From contig PLGG01000015.1 of the NCBI GenBank assembly GCA_003138515.1, forward strand, positions 187,344-251,343: a stretch of 64,000 nt of DNA, read 5' to 3'. Shown in pieces: positions 37,586 to 47,658 of the stretch (its first letter is position 1; every line of letters begins with the position of its first letter). Source of the DNA: Acidobacteriaceae bacterium. GTDB taxonomy: Bacteria > Acidobacteriota > Terriglobia > Terriglobales > Acidobacteriaceae. The position numbers were made by a program, and so were the translations under genes. Under the pieces are notes generated by a model that was not told where the DNA came from, did not search any database, and saw nothing but the letters and a program-made list of their open reading frames with translations.

Positions 37586-39268
37586 GTGGCGGCGAGGCGA
37601 GCGAGAAAACAGGGCAAGCGCGGGTGGCTGAAGTGGGCCGCTGCCGCGGTCCTGCTCGCGTTTCTTCTGCTCGGCGTGGCGATCGCAATTGTGGTCCACC
37701 GCGCCGAGCCCATTTTGCGCGCCGCCATCGTCGAGAAACTCGAGGAGCACTTTCACGCCCGTGTTGAGCTCGACAGCTTTCACGTCTCGCTCATCAACGG
37801 ATTGTGGGCTGAGGGCAAGGGGCTGCGCATCTGGCCTCCGGTCGATGTGGCCGGAGTAGCTGTTCCAGGCCCGAACGGCGTCGTCGAAACCAAGCCGCTC
37901 ATCCGGCTGGATGAATTCCGGTTTCATGCGCCCCTGCGCTACAAGCCGGGCGAGCCGGTCAGAATTGCCGTCGTCGAGTTGATCGGCCTCGATGTAGACG
38001 TGCCGCCCAAGCCGCACTTCACGCACGCGTCAGCGCCAACCAATGGTGCTACGCCCGACGAGAGCCTCGAGCCCATGCTGCGCTTCGAGATAGAAAGCAT
38101 GGAATGCAAAGGCGCACGCCTGACGCTGGAGACCAGCAAACCCGGAAAGCTGCCGCTGGAGTTTGCCATTGCGCACATAAAACTGAGCCACGTGAGCGTG
38201 GGCAGGTCGATGCAATTCGATGCGCAGTTGACGAACCCGCGGCCAGTCGGAACCATCGTCACTTCGGGCAGCATAGGGCCGTGGGTGGTCGAGGATCCCG
38301 GAGAGACTCCGGTGATGGGCGGCTACCGTTTCGAACATGCCGACCTGAGCGTCTTCAAAGGGATCGCGGGAACGCTGAACTCGACCGGCAAGTACCAGGG
38401 CGTGTTGCGCAATCTAACAGTGGATGGGCAGGCCGATGTGCCGGATTTCAGGCTGACGCACTTCGGCACTTCAGTACCGCTCGAAACGGAGTTTCATGCC
38501 ACGGTGGACGGCACAAATGGCGACACGTGGCTGCAGCCGGTGCATGCGACGCTCGGCGAGTCGCGCTTTACTGCCGAGGGAAAGATTGTGCGTGTTCCGG
38601 CTGAAGCTTTGCCTAACGGATCCGCGCGGCCCGGCGGGCGCGAAATCGCGCTGAACGTGATTGTTGGCCGCGGGCGGATGGAGGACTTTCTGCGCCTGGT
38701 GAGCAAGAGCGGGACTCCGCTGATGACCGGCGTGCTGACACTGAGAACCACGCTTGAGATTCCGCCAGGCACGGAGCCGGTGCAGGAAAAGATGAAGCTC
38801 AACGGGAACTTCAACCTTGAAGACGCTGCGTTCACGAGCGCAAAAATTCAAAACGAAGTGCGCGAGCTGAGCCTGCGCGGGCAAGGCCAACCGAAGGAAG
38901 CGAAGAACGCCGGCGCGGACGTGCGCTCGGCGATCGAGAGCAATTTCACATTGGCCGGCGGCGTCGTTACGCTTCCCAATCTCAAGTACACTGTGCCCGG
39001 AGCGGAGATCGACTTAGCAGGCAAGTATGGCTTGGAGGGCAGCATGCTCAATTTCAAGGGCACAGCCAGGACTGATGCGACTGTGTCGCAGATGGTGGGT
39101 GGATGGAAGGGAGCGCTGCTGAAGCCCGCGGACCGTCTCTTCAAGACGGATCGAGCGGGGACAGACGTTCCCATTCATATCGATGGCACTGAGCAGGATC
39201 CGCACTTCGGGGTCGATTTCGGCAGGTTACGACACACGTCCCCTCAGATCCCCGGTCAAACGCAATAG
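37586..39268 (+). CDS. AsmA/DUF748-like envelope protein
   Basis: GTG start; N-terminal TM (AVLLAFLLLGVAIAIVV), ILRAAIVEKLEEHFHARVELDSFHVSLINGLWAEGKGLRIW. Confidence 0.7.
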   Translation: MAARRARKQGKRGWLKWAAAAVLLAFLLLGVAIAIVVHRAEPILRAAIVEKLEEHFHARVELDSFHVSLINGLWAEGKGLRIWPPVDVAGVAVPGPNGVVETKPLIRLDEFRFHAPLRYKPGEPVRIAVVELIGLDVDVPPKPHFTHASAPTNGATPDESLEPMLRFEIESMECKGARLTLETSKPGKLPLEFAIAHIKLSHVSVGRSMQFDAQLTNPRPVGTIVTSGSIGPWVVEDPGETPVMGGYRFEHADLSVFKGIAGTLNSTGKYQGVLRNLTVDGQADVPDFRLTHFGTSVPLETEFHATVDGTNGDTWLQPVHATLGESRFTAEGKIVRVPAEALPNGSARPGGREIALNVIVGRGRMEDFLRLVSKSGTPLMTGVLTLRTTLEIPPGTEPVQEKMKLNGNFNLEDAAFTSAKIQNEVRELSLRGQGQPKEAKNAGADVRSAIESNFTLAGGVVTLPNLKYTVPGAEIDLAGKYGLEGSMLNFKGTARTDATVSQMVGGWKGALLKPADRLFKTDRAGTDVPIHIDGTEQDPHFGVDFGRLRHTSPQIPGQTQ

Positions 39269-39338
39269 GGTGGCGCAGTAAGCTGGCGCGGTGCGGTATT
39301 TCCGCACATCGAACGATTTTGAGAACCAGGAGACCGCC

Positions 39339-41153
39339 ATGATCGCGGCGAGTGAAATGTTGAGAAGGATTGCGAATTGCGCTGCCGGCTTCGCGCTGGT
39401 GGCCGCGGCAATCGCCGCAGGAGGGCAAACAGCGCCGGTGAAAAAGATGGGTACTGCGCAGAGCGCGGAGCAGGCAAATGAACTGGACTGGTGGAAGAAC
39501 GCCGTGATCTACGAGGTGTACCCGCGCAGCTTTCAGGATATGAATGGCGATGGGGTCGGCGACCTGAACGGGATCACGGCGCGGCTCGACTACCTGAAGG
39601 AACTGGGCGTGGACGCAATCTGGCTGACTCCGGTGTATCCATCGCCGCATCTGGACTTCGGCTACGACATTTCGAACTATATGGACATTGATCCGGAATA
39701 CGGCACGCTCGCTGATTTCGACCGCCTGGTGTCCGAGGCAAACAAACGCCACATCCGTGTGCTCATGGACATGGTGATGAACCACACCTCCGATCAGCAC
39801 GAGTGGTTCCTTCAGTCGCGATCGTCGCGCTCGAATCCCTATCGCGACTGGTATTGCTGGCACGACGGCAAAGGCCAGACCGCTACCGATAGGGGCCAGC
39901 CGCCGAACAACTGGCAGTCGCTCTTCGGCCACTCGGCCTGGCAGTGGGATGAGAAAACGCGCCAGTACTACTACCACAAGTTCTACGTCCAGCAGCCGGA
40001 CTTGAACTGGCGCAACCCCGCGGTTCACGACGCCTTCAAGGAGATCATCGCCTTCTGGCTCAAGCGCGGCGTGGGCGGGTTTCGCTTCGACGCAATTACG
40101 ACGCTCTTTGAAGACCCGAGCCTGGCCGATGAGGGAGTGGTGCTAGACAAGGACGGTAAGCCGGTGATCAACGCATTCGGCGATCCGCAGCTCGACGGCT
40201 CGAAGACCGACAACCAGCCTGGCCTGCACGAAGTGATGGAGGAGATGCGTCCGGAAGCAGACAAGTTTGATTCGAGCGAGTTTCCGGGCACGCGCGTGCT
40301 CATCGGCGAGACCTACCTGCCCAACATCGGCGAGCTGAAGAAGATGTACGGAACGCCGGACAAGCCGGAGTTTCACCTGCCGATGGACACGCAGGTGGGC
40401 ATGATCGACAAGCTGGACGTGGCGACGTTCCGCCAAAGGCTGATCGACGCGGGGACCCACCTCGGCGCGCACATTCCACTGCTGCTCTTCGACAATCACG
40501 ACAACCCCCGGATCGACGCGCGCTACGGCGACGGCGTACACGATGTGGACATTCAGCGCGTGATTGCGATGATCCTCCTGGCCAGCCGCGGCGTGGCCCT
40601 TGTCTACTACGGCGACGAGATCGGAATGACAACGACGCCACCCACGCGCAAGCAGGACGTGAAGGACCCGATCGGGATCATCGGTTGGCCGAAGGAGAAG
40701 GGCCGCGACGGCGAGCGCACGCCGATGCAGTGGGACGGAACCGCAAATGCCGGCTTTACCTCTGGCGCGCCGTGGCTGCCCGTGCCGCCGAGCGCCGCAG
40801 CAATCAACGTGCAGGCCGAATTGAGCGATCCCAATTCGCTGCTCGCGTGGTACAAGGCTCTCATCCGGCTCAAGAAGACGGTCCCGGCCTTCGACAGTGG
40901 CGCCAACATCATGCTCGACCCGGAAAACACAAAAGTGCTGAGTTGGATGCGCCAGGCGACAGGCGCGCCACAGGTGGTCGTCAGCGTCAACTTCACGGCC
41001 GACACGGTCACTACCGACCTGACCCTGGGCGAAGCCGGAATCCGGCCAAGAGAATTGAAAACCCTGCTGAAAACGCCTGGCGCACCGGACTCCGCAGTGC
41101 TGAATCGTATCGTGTTAGGCCCGTACGGCGTCTACATCGGCGAGGTGCAGTGA
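39339..41153 (+). CDS. secreted GH13 alpha-glucosidase/oligo-1,6-glucosidase-like
   Basis: WWKNAVIYEVYPRSFQDMNGDGVGDLNGITARLDYLKELGVDAIWLTPVY, DMVMNHTSDQHEWF, GFRFDAIT, FDNHDNPR. Confidence 0.93.
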   Translation: MIAASEMLRRIANCAAGFALVAAAIAAGGQTAPVKKMGTAQSAEQANELDWWKNAVIYEVYPRSFQDMNGDGVGDLNGITARLDYLKELGVDAIWLTPVYPSPHLDFGYDISNYMDIDPEYGTLADFDRLVSEANKRHIRVLMDMVMNHTSDQHEWFLQSRSSRSNPYRDWYCWHDGKGQTATDRGQPPNNWQSLFGHSAWQWDEKTRQYYYHKFYVQQPDLNWRNPAVHDAFKEIIAFWLKRGVGGFRFDAITTLFEDPSLADEGVVLDKDGKPVINAFGDPQLDGSKTDNQPGLHEVMEEMRPEADKFDSSEFPGTRVLIGETYLPNIGELKKMYGTPDKPEFHLPMDTQVGMIDKLDVATFRQRLIDAGTHLGAHIPLLLFDNHDNPRIDARYGDGVHDVDIQRVIAMILLASRGVALVYYGDEIGMTTTPPTRKQDVKDPIGIIGWPKEKGRDGERTPMQWDGTANAGFTSGAPWLPVPPSAAAINVQAELSDPNSLLAWYKALIRLKKTVPAFDSGANIMLDPENTKVLSWMRQATGAPQVVVSVNFTADTVTTDLTLGEAGIRPRELKTLLKTPGAPDSAVLNRIVLGPYGVYIGEVQ

Positions 41154-41248
41154 CAGGCCATTCAATTCCACTGCCCCGCAGTACAAAGTTCGTCAACCGC
41201 GAGTAAACTGGTGGCAGAATCCAAGCGCCATCAATCGAAGGATCGGCG

Positions 41249-42202
41249 ATGAACGATCTGCCGAAATACGATTCCACCGATAAGCGCCGGCAATATCGCG
41301 ATGCTCGCTTCGCCATGCTCTTGTCGTTCATCGTGGGCGTGCTCATGCTCGCCGGAAAGATGACGGCTTACCTCTACACGGACTCCTCCGCAATTTTTTC
41401 TGACGCCGCGGAATCGGTGGTGCATGTGGTGGCCGTGGCTTTCGCCGTCTTCAGCCTTTGGCTAAGCGCCCGGCCTGCTGTCGCGCATTTTCACTACGGA
41501 TACGAACGGATCACCTTCTTCTCCGCGGGCTTTGAGGGCGCAATGATCGTGCTCGCCGCGGGAAGCATCATTTACACGACGACCGAGAAATGGAAAAGCG
41601 GTCTTGCGCTGGAGCACCTGGGCCGCGGCGTCATCCTCATCGTCGCCGCCGGCGTGCTCAACGCTGTTTTGGGGTGGTATCTACTACGCATCGGCCGGCG
41701 CAATCATTCGCTGATTCTCGAAGCCGACGGCAAGCACGTTCTCGCCGATAGCTGGACCAGTTTTGGCGTGGTTGCGGGCCTGGTATTGGTGATGGCGACG
41801 GGTTGGAAGCCCCTCGATCCGCTGGTTGCTTATGCCGTGGCGGCAAACATTCTCTGGACGGGCGGCCGCTTGCTTTGGCGATCCTTCAAAGGCCTGCTCG
41901 ACTACTCGGACCCCAAAGTCGGTCACCTGATTCGCGCAAGGCTAGACGCCCTCTGCGCGGAGCTTGGCCTCGAATACCACGGCGTGCGCTTCCGCACCAC
42001 TGGCTATCGGCAGATCATTGAAGTTCACCTTTTGTTTCCGGACAAGATGAGGCTGGGCGAAGCCCACCGCCTGGCAACCCAGGTGGAAGAGCAGTTGGCG
42101 CTCGACCTGGAGATGCCCGCGGAAGTGACAACCCATCTCGAGTCGCTGGAAGACCACTCCGAGGTTCATCACGTGGAACACTACACGGGCCGACCCGATT
42201 AA
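41249..42202 (+). CDS. cation diffusion facilitator family transporter
   Basis: DSSAIFSDAAESVVHVVAVAFAVFSLWLSARPAVAHFHYGYERITFFSAGFEG; HxxxD-type metal site DGKHVLADSWTSFGV. Confidence 0.92.
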   Translation: MNDLPKYDSTDKRRQYRDARFAMLLSFIVGVLMLAGKMTAYLYTDSSAIFSDAAESVVHVVAVAFAVFSLWLSARPAVAHFHYGYERITFFSAGFEGAMIVLAAGSIIYTTTEKWKSGLALEHLGRGVILIVAAGVLNAVLGWYLLRIGRRNHSLILEADGKHVLADSWTSFGVVAGLVLVMATGWKPLDPLVAYAVAANILWTGGRLLWRSFKGLLDYSDPKVGHLIRARLDALCAELGLEYHGVRFRTTGYRQIIEVHLLFPDKMRLGEAHRLATQVEEQLALDLEMPAEVTTHLESLEDHSEVHHVEHYTGRPD

Positions 42203-42277
42203 GGCGCGGAATGGAAATCCGTCGCGTGACGCCGCGAATTCCGAATTACGCTTCGGACGTCCCTTAAGCGGCAGCGC

Positions 42278-43369
42278 TCATCCCGCAATCGACTCCACCA
42301 GCCGATTCATTTCCTCTTCCTGCTGCTCGATCGATTCCACCAGCCGGAACTGCGTGCGGCAGCGATCCAGGTTGTGCCCATCGCGATGCACTTTGAAATA
42401 CGTGTCTCCGCCCAGGTAATCGGCGAGAAAACGAATCCCGATTTCAAACGTGATGAGTTTGCCTGAGAAGGCTAGAAATTCTCGTTCCGCGGCTGTCAGG
42501 AACGCGCCCGCCGTTTCAAGGTAGCCACGAACAAGCGCCTCGAACATCGGAAACTGCATGGTCACAAGGGACAGAACCTTCTCGTCTTCAGCCGCCGGGC
42601 TGGTGGTGGTGCGCACCATATCGCCAAAATCGTAAAGCGCCAAACCGGGCATCACGGTGTCGAGATCGATGACGCAGACGGCTTCGCCGGTTTTGTCGTC
42701 GAGCAGGACGTTGTTGAACTTGGTGTCGTTGTGGGTGATGCGCTCCGGCAATCCTGCGTCGAGCAGGTTGCCGGTAATTGCCTGGCGCGTGCGGGCGAAC
42801 TCGATCTCCAGCTTGGCAAGCGCGACGCGGCCGGCAACGTCCGCGGCGATTGCCTGCTCCAGCGCGACGAAGCGTTTGGGCGTGTTGTGAAAATCGGGAA
42901 TGGTCTCGTGCAGGCGCGGCGGGGGCAGGCTGGCAAGCTGCTGCTGGAAGCCGCCGAAGGCACGCGCCGCCTGGAACGCTTGCTCAGAAGACGTCGCGGT
43001 TTCATAGCTGCGCGCGTTTTCAATGAAGCAATAGGCTCGCCACGTTTCTCCTTGTGCATCCACATGCCATTTGCGCCCATCTCGCGCGGCAACCAGCCGA
43101 AGCGCGCGCCGTGCACCATCCGGTTGGCCTGCCGCCTGCGCCGCCAGATGCGCCGTCACGCGTTCGACATTTTGCATCACGGCAACGGGATCGCGGAAGA
43201 CGTGGCGATTAATGTGCTGCAAAATGTAGCGAACCGGCGCGCCCAGCGCCTCGCAGGTGACGAGGTAGGTGTCGTTGATGTGGCCGCCACCGTGGGGCGC
43301 CAAATCCAAAACCTCACCGCTGAATTCGAATTGGCTCGCTGCGGCTCGGGCGTCGGGCCGTCCGCTCAT
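42278..43369 (-). CDS. phosphotransferase-fold kinase, N-acetylhexosamine 1-kinase-like
   Basis: GGGHINDTYLVT, YILQHINRHVFRDPVAVMQNVERVTAHL, ERITHNDTKFNNVLLDDKTGEAVCVIDLDTVMPG. Confidence 0.8.
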   Translation of the reverse strand: MSGRPDARAAASQFEFSGEVLDLAPHGGGHINDTYLVTCEALGAPVRYILQHINRHVFRDPVAVMQNVERVTAHLAAQAAGQPDGARRALRLVAARDGRKWHVDAQGETWRAYCFIENARSYETATSSEQAFQAARAFGGFQQQLASLPPPRLHETIPDFHNTPKRFVALEQAIAADVAGRVALAKLEIEFARTRQAITGNLLDAGLPERITHNDTKFNNVLLDDKTGEAVCVIDLDTVMPGLALYDFGDMVRTTTSPAAEDEKVLSLVTMQFPMFEALVRGYLETAGAFLTAAEREFLAFSGKLITFEIGIRFLADYLGGDTYFKVHRDGHNLDRCRTQFRLVESIEQQEEEMNRLVESIAG

Positions 43370-44289
43370 GACCCCAATCTTTCAGGCCAGAGCTTTTCAG
43401 GATAGACTCCATCGACAATCAGGCGGCGAATGCTTTCAACGACGCGCGGGCGGTCCTCGCGATAAGTAACGCCGAACCAGGAATCGCGCGAATGCAGCAC
43501 TTTGACACGGGCCTGCCCCGCTCGAACCAGCTCGCCAACAGTGTTGGGAATGTAGCACTCGGATTTCAGGTCGTGGGAGTTGGACTCAAGGAACTTTTCA
43601 AAGCGCTCGCGCAGTTGATCGAAGACCTGAGGCGTGAATCCCCACATGTTCATCGAGACCGGTTCGTCGCCCGTGAATTTCGTTACTGTGCCAGCGGCAT
43701 CGGTGTTGCGCGCTCCGTTTCCGTCGCGTTCGACCTTGGTGAGCTCGACGATGTGCTGGAGGTAGCCGTCATCGGAAACCTGGCACACCCCGCGCGCCAC
43801 CGAGCCGAAATCGGAGAGCGTGTTGCGCAGCACGAAGCCGACCATCGCATAGTCGGACGAGCCGGACGTCAGGTGCCCGGCCAGTGAGCGGTAGCCATCC
43901 GCGCCATAGAAGTCGTCGGCGTTGATGGCAGCAAAAGGCTCGTGGATCGCGCCGGCAGCAAGCAGGATGGCCTGCATGGTGCCCCACGGCTTGGTGCGCC
44001 CTTGAGGCACGGCAAAGCGCGGAGGAATGTCCTCGAGCGCCTGGAAGACGTATTCAACGGCAACGCGTTTCTCAAAGCGCGAGCCGACGATCTCGCGAAA
44101 TTGCTGCTCGATATCCTTGCGGATGACGAAAACCAGCTTGCCGAAGCCCGCGCGGAGAGCGTCGAAGATGGAGTAGTCGATGATGGTCTCGACCGCGGGG
44201 CCGACGGGGTCGATCTGCTTGAGTCCGCCGTAGCGGCTGCCCATTCCGGCAGCAAGAACCAGAAGCGTGGGAGAGGATGTGGGGGTCAT
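43366..44289 (-). CDS. sugar-1-phosphate nucleotidyltransferase-like protein
   Basis: PTLLVLAAGMGSRYGGLKQIDPVGPAVETIIDYSIFDA, INADDFYG; ATGA overlap with downstream kinase; start 44289 chosen. Confidence 0.85.
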   Translation of the reverse strand: MTPTSSPTLLVLAAGMGSRYGGLKQIDPVGPAVETIIDYSIFDALRAGFGKLVFVIRKDIEQQFREIVGSRFEKRVAVEYVFQALEDIPPRFAVPQGRTKPWGTMQAILLAAGAIHEPFAAINADDFYGADGYRSLAGHLTSGSSDYAMVGFVLRNTLSDFGSVARGVCQVSDDGYLQHIVELTKVERDGNGARNTDAAGTVTKFTGDEPVSMNMWGFTPQVFDQLRERFEKFLESNSHDLKSECYIPNTVGELVRAGQARVKVLHSRDSWFGVTYREDRPRVVESIRRLIVDGVYPEKLWPERLGS

Positions 44290-44408
44290 CAATCGAAACC
44301 TTTTCGAGGGCGTTAATCCAATCGAATGGTACAACACGAGGGGCCGGGTAGCGGCAATGGAACAGGCCCATGGGCAGCGACGCAAGGGGTCTGCTAGAGT
44401 GGGTTGCC

Positions 44409-45248
44409 ATGAGAATTCATAACCTTTGCCGGCCGTTTTTTTCGACATCGCTTCTTCCTGCGCTGGCTGTTTCGAGCGCAACGCTGATGCTCCAGGCGCA
44501 GACGCCGCCTGCGCAGAATCCGTTGCCGCCCGTGCCGGAGTGGGCGCTACCCGGCTCGGCGACTCATCAACAGGTGGCGCCGCCCGCGGACTTTCACCGA
44601 CCGAGTACAAATTTCGATGCGCCAATCGGAATTTTCGACGGCCAATCGGACATTGGCAGTGCGCTTGTGCTGGGCAGCGCAGGTTACGATGCCGCGACGG
44701 GGCAGTACACCATCAACTCGGCGGGATACAACATCTGGTACACGCGCGACGAGTTCCGATTCCTGTGGAAACGCTTGTCGGACGACGTGTCGCTGGCGGC
44801 CGACATCAACTTCCACGATCCGAAGGGCTATGGTGATCGCAAGGTCGTGCTTATGGTCCGGCAAAGCCTCGACGACGATTCGAAGGCGGCGATGGTGGCC
44901 GAGCACGGCGCGGGCATGGTGCACCTGGCGTGGCGGCCGGAGAAAGATACGCGCGTGACCGACATGGAGTTTCGCATGGGCGGGCGCGGCCGGCCGGGTG
45001 GCGCGAGTCCTGACAGCCTTGTGACGATCAGCGCCAAACGGATAGGGATCGAGAAACGCGGCGACGAGTTTACGATCTGGTTGAGCCTCGATGGCGAGCC
45101 GATGCATCAGTTCGGGCCGCCGATCAAGCTGCATCTGGACGCACCGTTTTATGTGGGTATCGGGTTCTGCTCGCACCAGCCCGTCACGGTTGATACGGCA
45201 GTGCTGTCAAATGTGGTGCTCGAAAATGCAGCGGGGAAAGTGCGATAA
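44409..45248 (+). CDS. secreted DUF1349-like beta-sandwich protein
   Basis: Signal peptide; YTINSAGYNIWYTRDEFRFLWKRLSDDVSLAADINF ... KAAMVAEHGAGMVHLAWRPE. Confidence 0.6.
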   Translation: MRIHNLCRPFFSTSLLPALAVSSATLMLQAQTPPAQNPLPPVPEWALPGSATHQQVAPPADFHRPSTNFDAPIGIFDGQSDIGSALVLGSAGYDAATGQYTINSAGYNIWYTRDEFRFLWKRLSDDVSLAADINFHDPKGYGDRKVVLMVRQSLDDDSKAAMVAEHGAGMVHLAWRPEKDTRVTDMEFRMGGRGRPGGASPDSLVTISAKRIGIEKRGDEFTIWLSLDGEPMHQFGPPIKLHLDAPFYVGIGFCSHQPVTVDTAVLSNVVLENAAGKVR

Positions 45249-45276
45249 ACCCCACAAAGTAAAGCCTAAGCTAGAT

Positions 45277-45301
45277 AATTATAGCCATATCAACTATAAT
45301 T
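45277..45301. promoter_or_regulatory. inverted repeat, candidate operator of the Phd-VapC pair
   Basis: AATTATAG-N9-CTATAATT 27 nt upstream of the antitoxin start; contains TATAAT. Confidence 0.55.
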
Positions 45302-45328
45302 CTGGCCTGAATTGGGCGGAGGCTCCAA

Positions 45329-45574
45329 ATGGCTAGCTGGCAGGTGCAGGAGGCGAAGACGCGGCTGAGCGAGGTGATCGAAGAGGCGCACAGCAAGGGT
45401 CCGCAGATCATCACGCGGCATGGCGCCGAGCGCGCCGTGGTGCTGTCGATCGACGATTTCCGCGCCTTGACGGCGCACAAGCCCGGGCTAAAGGAGTACC
45501 TGTTGAGCGGGCCAAAGGTTGATAGTTTCGAGATTGAGCCGGACCGCGATACGGGCCGCGAAATCGCGCTGTGA
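45329..45574 (+). CDS. Phd/YefM family antitoxin
   Basis: MASWQVQEAKTRLSEVIEEAHSKGPQIITRHGAERAVVLSIDDFRAL. Confidence 0.9.
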   Translation: MASWQVQEAKTRLSEVIEEAHSKGPQIITRHGAERAVVLSIDDFRALTAHKPGLKEYLLSGPKVDSFEIEPDRDTGREIAL

Positions 45575-46008
45575 ATCCCACGGCCGCGTACCTGCTCGAC
45601 ACTAACGTCCTGAGCGAAACGCGCAGGAAAAGAGGCGATCCGGGAGTGATGGCTTTCCTTGAATCGGCCGACTCGGCATCGCTTTTTCTGAGCGTGCTGA
45701 CGATTGGCGAACTGCGCAAGGGCGTGGCTGCCAAAATGCGCACGGACCCGGCCACCGCGAAAAGCCTGGCGGCGTGGGTTGAGGGGCTGGAATTCGGCTT
45801 TGCCGACCGCATTCTGGGCATCGACGCGGCGACCGCGCGGCTGTGGGGCGACTGGTCGGGTGATCGCCCGCGACCGGTTGTCGATACATTGCTCGCCGCA
45901 ACTGCTGTCGAACACGGACTGATCTTTGTGACGCGAAATACGCGCGATGTAAGCGGGATTCAGGTGAAGCTGCACAACCCATGGACGAGTAGAATCCACA
46001 CGCCGTGA
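45571..46008 (+). CDS. VapC/FitB-like PIN-domain toxin
   Basis: GTG start overlapping the antitoxin stop; YLLDTNVLSETRRKRGDPGVMAFLE ... VDTLLAATAVEHGLIFVTRNTRDV. Confidence 0.9.
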   Translation: MNPTAAYLLDTNVLSETRRKRGDPGVMAFLESADSASLFLSVLTIGELRKGVAAKMRTDPATAKSLAAWVEGLEFGFADRILGIDAATARLWGDWSGDRPRPVVDTLLAATAVEHGLIFVTRNTRDVSGIQVKLHNPWTSRIHTP

Positions 46009-46082
46009 ATCAGAAGTTCCCTCGCCTTGCCGCTTCCCCGCCCTGCGTGTTTGACTGGTTGCCGGAAAGGTGAGCGGCGCTT

Positions 46083-47582
46083 ATGGCATACGTTCTTGCG
46101 TTGGACCAGGGAACAACGAGCTCGCGCGCGATCCTGTTCGATGCCGCCGGCGCGATTGCTGCAGTCGCGCAAAAGGAATTCCAGCAGTTCTATCCGCAGG
46201 CGGGATGGGTCGAGCACGATCCGATGGAGATCCTGACCAGCCAGCTTTCCTGCGCCGTAGAAGCCCTCGGCAAAGTGGGAGCGCGGCCGCGCGACGTGGC
46301 GGCCATCGGCATTACCAACCAGCGCGAGACCGTGATTGTGTGGGAACGCGCAACGGGAAAAGCAATTCATCCGGCGATCGTGTGGCAGGATCGTCGCACT
46401 GCTGCACAGTGCAAGGCGCTCGAAGACGGCGGAGCCGGAGAGAGCGTCTCTTCGAAGACCGGCCTCGTGCTCGATCCGTATTTCTCCGCGACCAAGGTGA
46501 AGTGGATTCTGGATCACGTAGACGGCGCGCGGGCGCGTGCCGAGCGCGGCGAGCTTGCTTTCGGCACTGTAGACAGTTGGCTGGTCTGGCACCTTACCAG
46601 CGGGCACAAGCACGTTACAGACGTGACCAACGCCTCGCGCACGCTTCTTTTCAATGTTGTAAAGGGCGAGTGGGATCAGGACCTGTTGAAGCTCTTCGAG
46701 ATTCCCGAAAGCATGTTGCCTGAAGTTGTATGGTCCTGCGAGCGCGTGGGCGAGGTGACGACGACGCTGGGCCCCGTTCCGGGTCTCGGCGGCGTGGCGA
46801 TTGCGGGCATTGCCGGCGATCAGCAGGCAGCACTCTTCGGGCAGTTGTGCTGGACCGCGGGCGAGGCCAAAAACACCTACGGAACGGGATGCTTCTTGCT
46901 GCAGAACATCGGCACGGAGTTCATGCGGTCGAAGCACAAACTCATCACGACGATTGCAGCGAGCCCCCAGCAGCGGCTTGAATATGCGTTCGAAGGCAGC
47001 ATCTTCATTGGCGGCGCAGTGGTGCAGTGGCTGCGCGATAATTTGAAGCTGATTGCGACCTCGGCGGAAGTGGAGCCTTTGGCAGCGAGTGTCCCGGACA
47101 CAGGCGGTGTGGTCTTTGTGCCGGCCTTTGTGGGCTTGGGCGCACCGCACTGGGACGCGCACGCGGCAGGAATGCTGATCGGTTTGCGCCGCGACACCGG
47201 ACCGGGCCACATCGCGCGTGCCGCACTCGAAGCCATCGCATTCCAGGTGGCCGACGTCCTGGAGGCCGTCCACAGCGAAACCGGCGCGCCACTTCAGGCC
47301 CTCAGAGTCGACGGCGGCGCCGCAGTGAACGATCTGCTGATGCAGTTCCAGGCCGACATTCTCGGCGTTCCTGTCGTCCGGCCGCTCGTGACGGAGACGA
47401 CTGCGCTCGGTGCCGCGTATCTCGCCGGCCTCGCGACAAGCTTCTGGGCCAGTCCCGATGCGTTGCGCGCCGAACGCAAGGGTGACGTGCGCTTTGAGCC
47501 CAAAATGAGTGCAAATGACCGGGCCGACCGGCGCGGGCGTTGGCAGCGGGCCGTCGAGCGGGCCAAGGCCTGGACAGCGTAA
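46083..47582 (+). CDS. glpK: glycerol kinase
   Basis: YVLALDQGTTSSRAILFD, GITNQRETVIVWERATGKAIHPAIVWQDRRT, VDGGAAVNDLLMQFQADILGVPVVRP. Confidence 0.96.
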   Translation: MAYVLALDQGTTSSRAILFDAAGAIAAVAQKEFQQFYPQAGWVEHDPMEILTSQLSCAVEALGKVGARPRDVAAIGITNQRETVIVWERATGKAIHPAIVWQDRRTAAQCKALEDGGAGESVSSKTGLVLDPYFSATKVKWILDHVDGARARAERGELAFGTVDSWLVWHLTSGHKHVTDVTNASRTLLFNVVKGEWDQDLLKLFEIPESMLPEVVWSCERVGEVTTTLGPVPGLGGVAIAGIAGDQQAALFGQLCWTAGEAKNTYGTGCFLLQNIGTEFMRSKHKLITTIAASPQQRLEYAFEGSIFIGGAVVQWLRDNLKLIATSAEVEPLAASVPDTGGVVFVPAFVGLGAPHWDAHAAGMLIGLRRDTGPGHIARAALEAIAFQVADVLEAVHSETGAPLQALRVDGGAAVNDLLMQFQADILGVPVVRPLVTETTALGAAYLAGLATSFWASPDALRAERKGDVRFEPKMSANDRADRRGRWQRAVERAKAWTA

Positions 47583-47658
47583 AAGTCTCGACCGAGTAGT
47601 AGTCTCGATGGAACCGGCTGTGAATCTGTGTTGAAGGCTTAACAGGAGTCTTAGCGCT

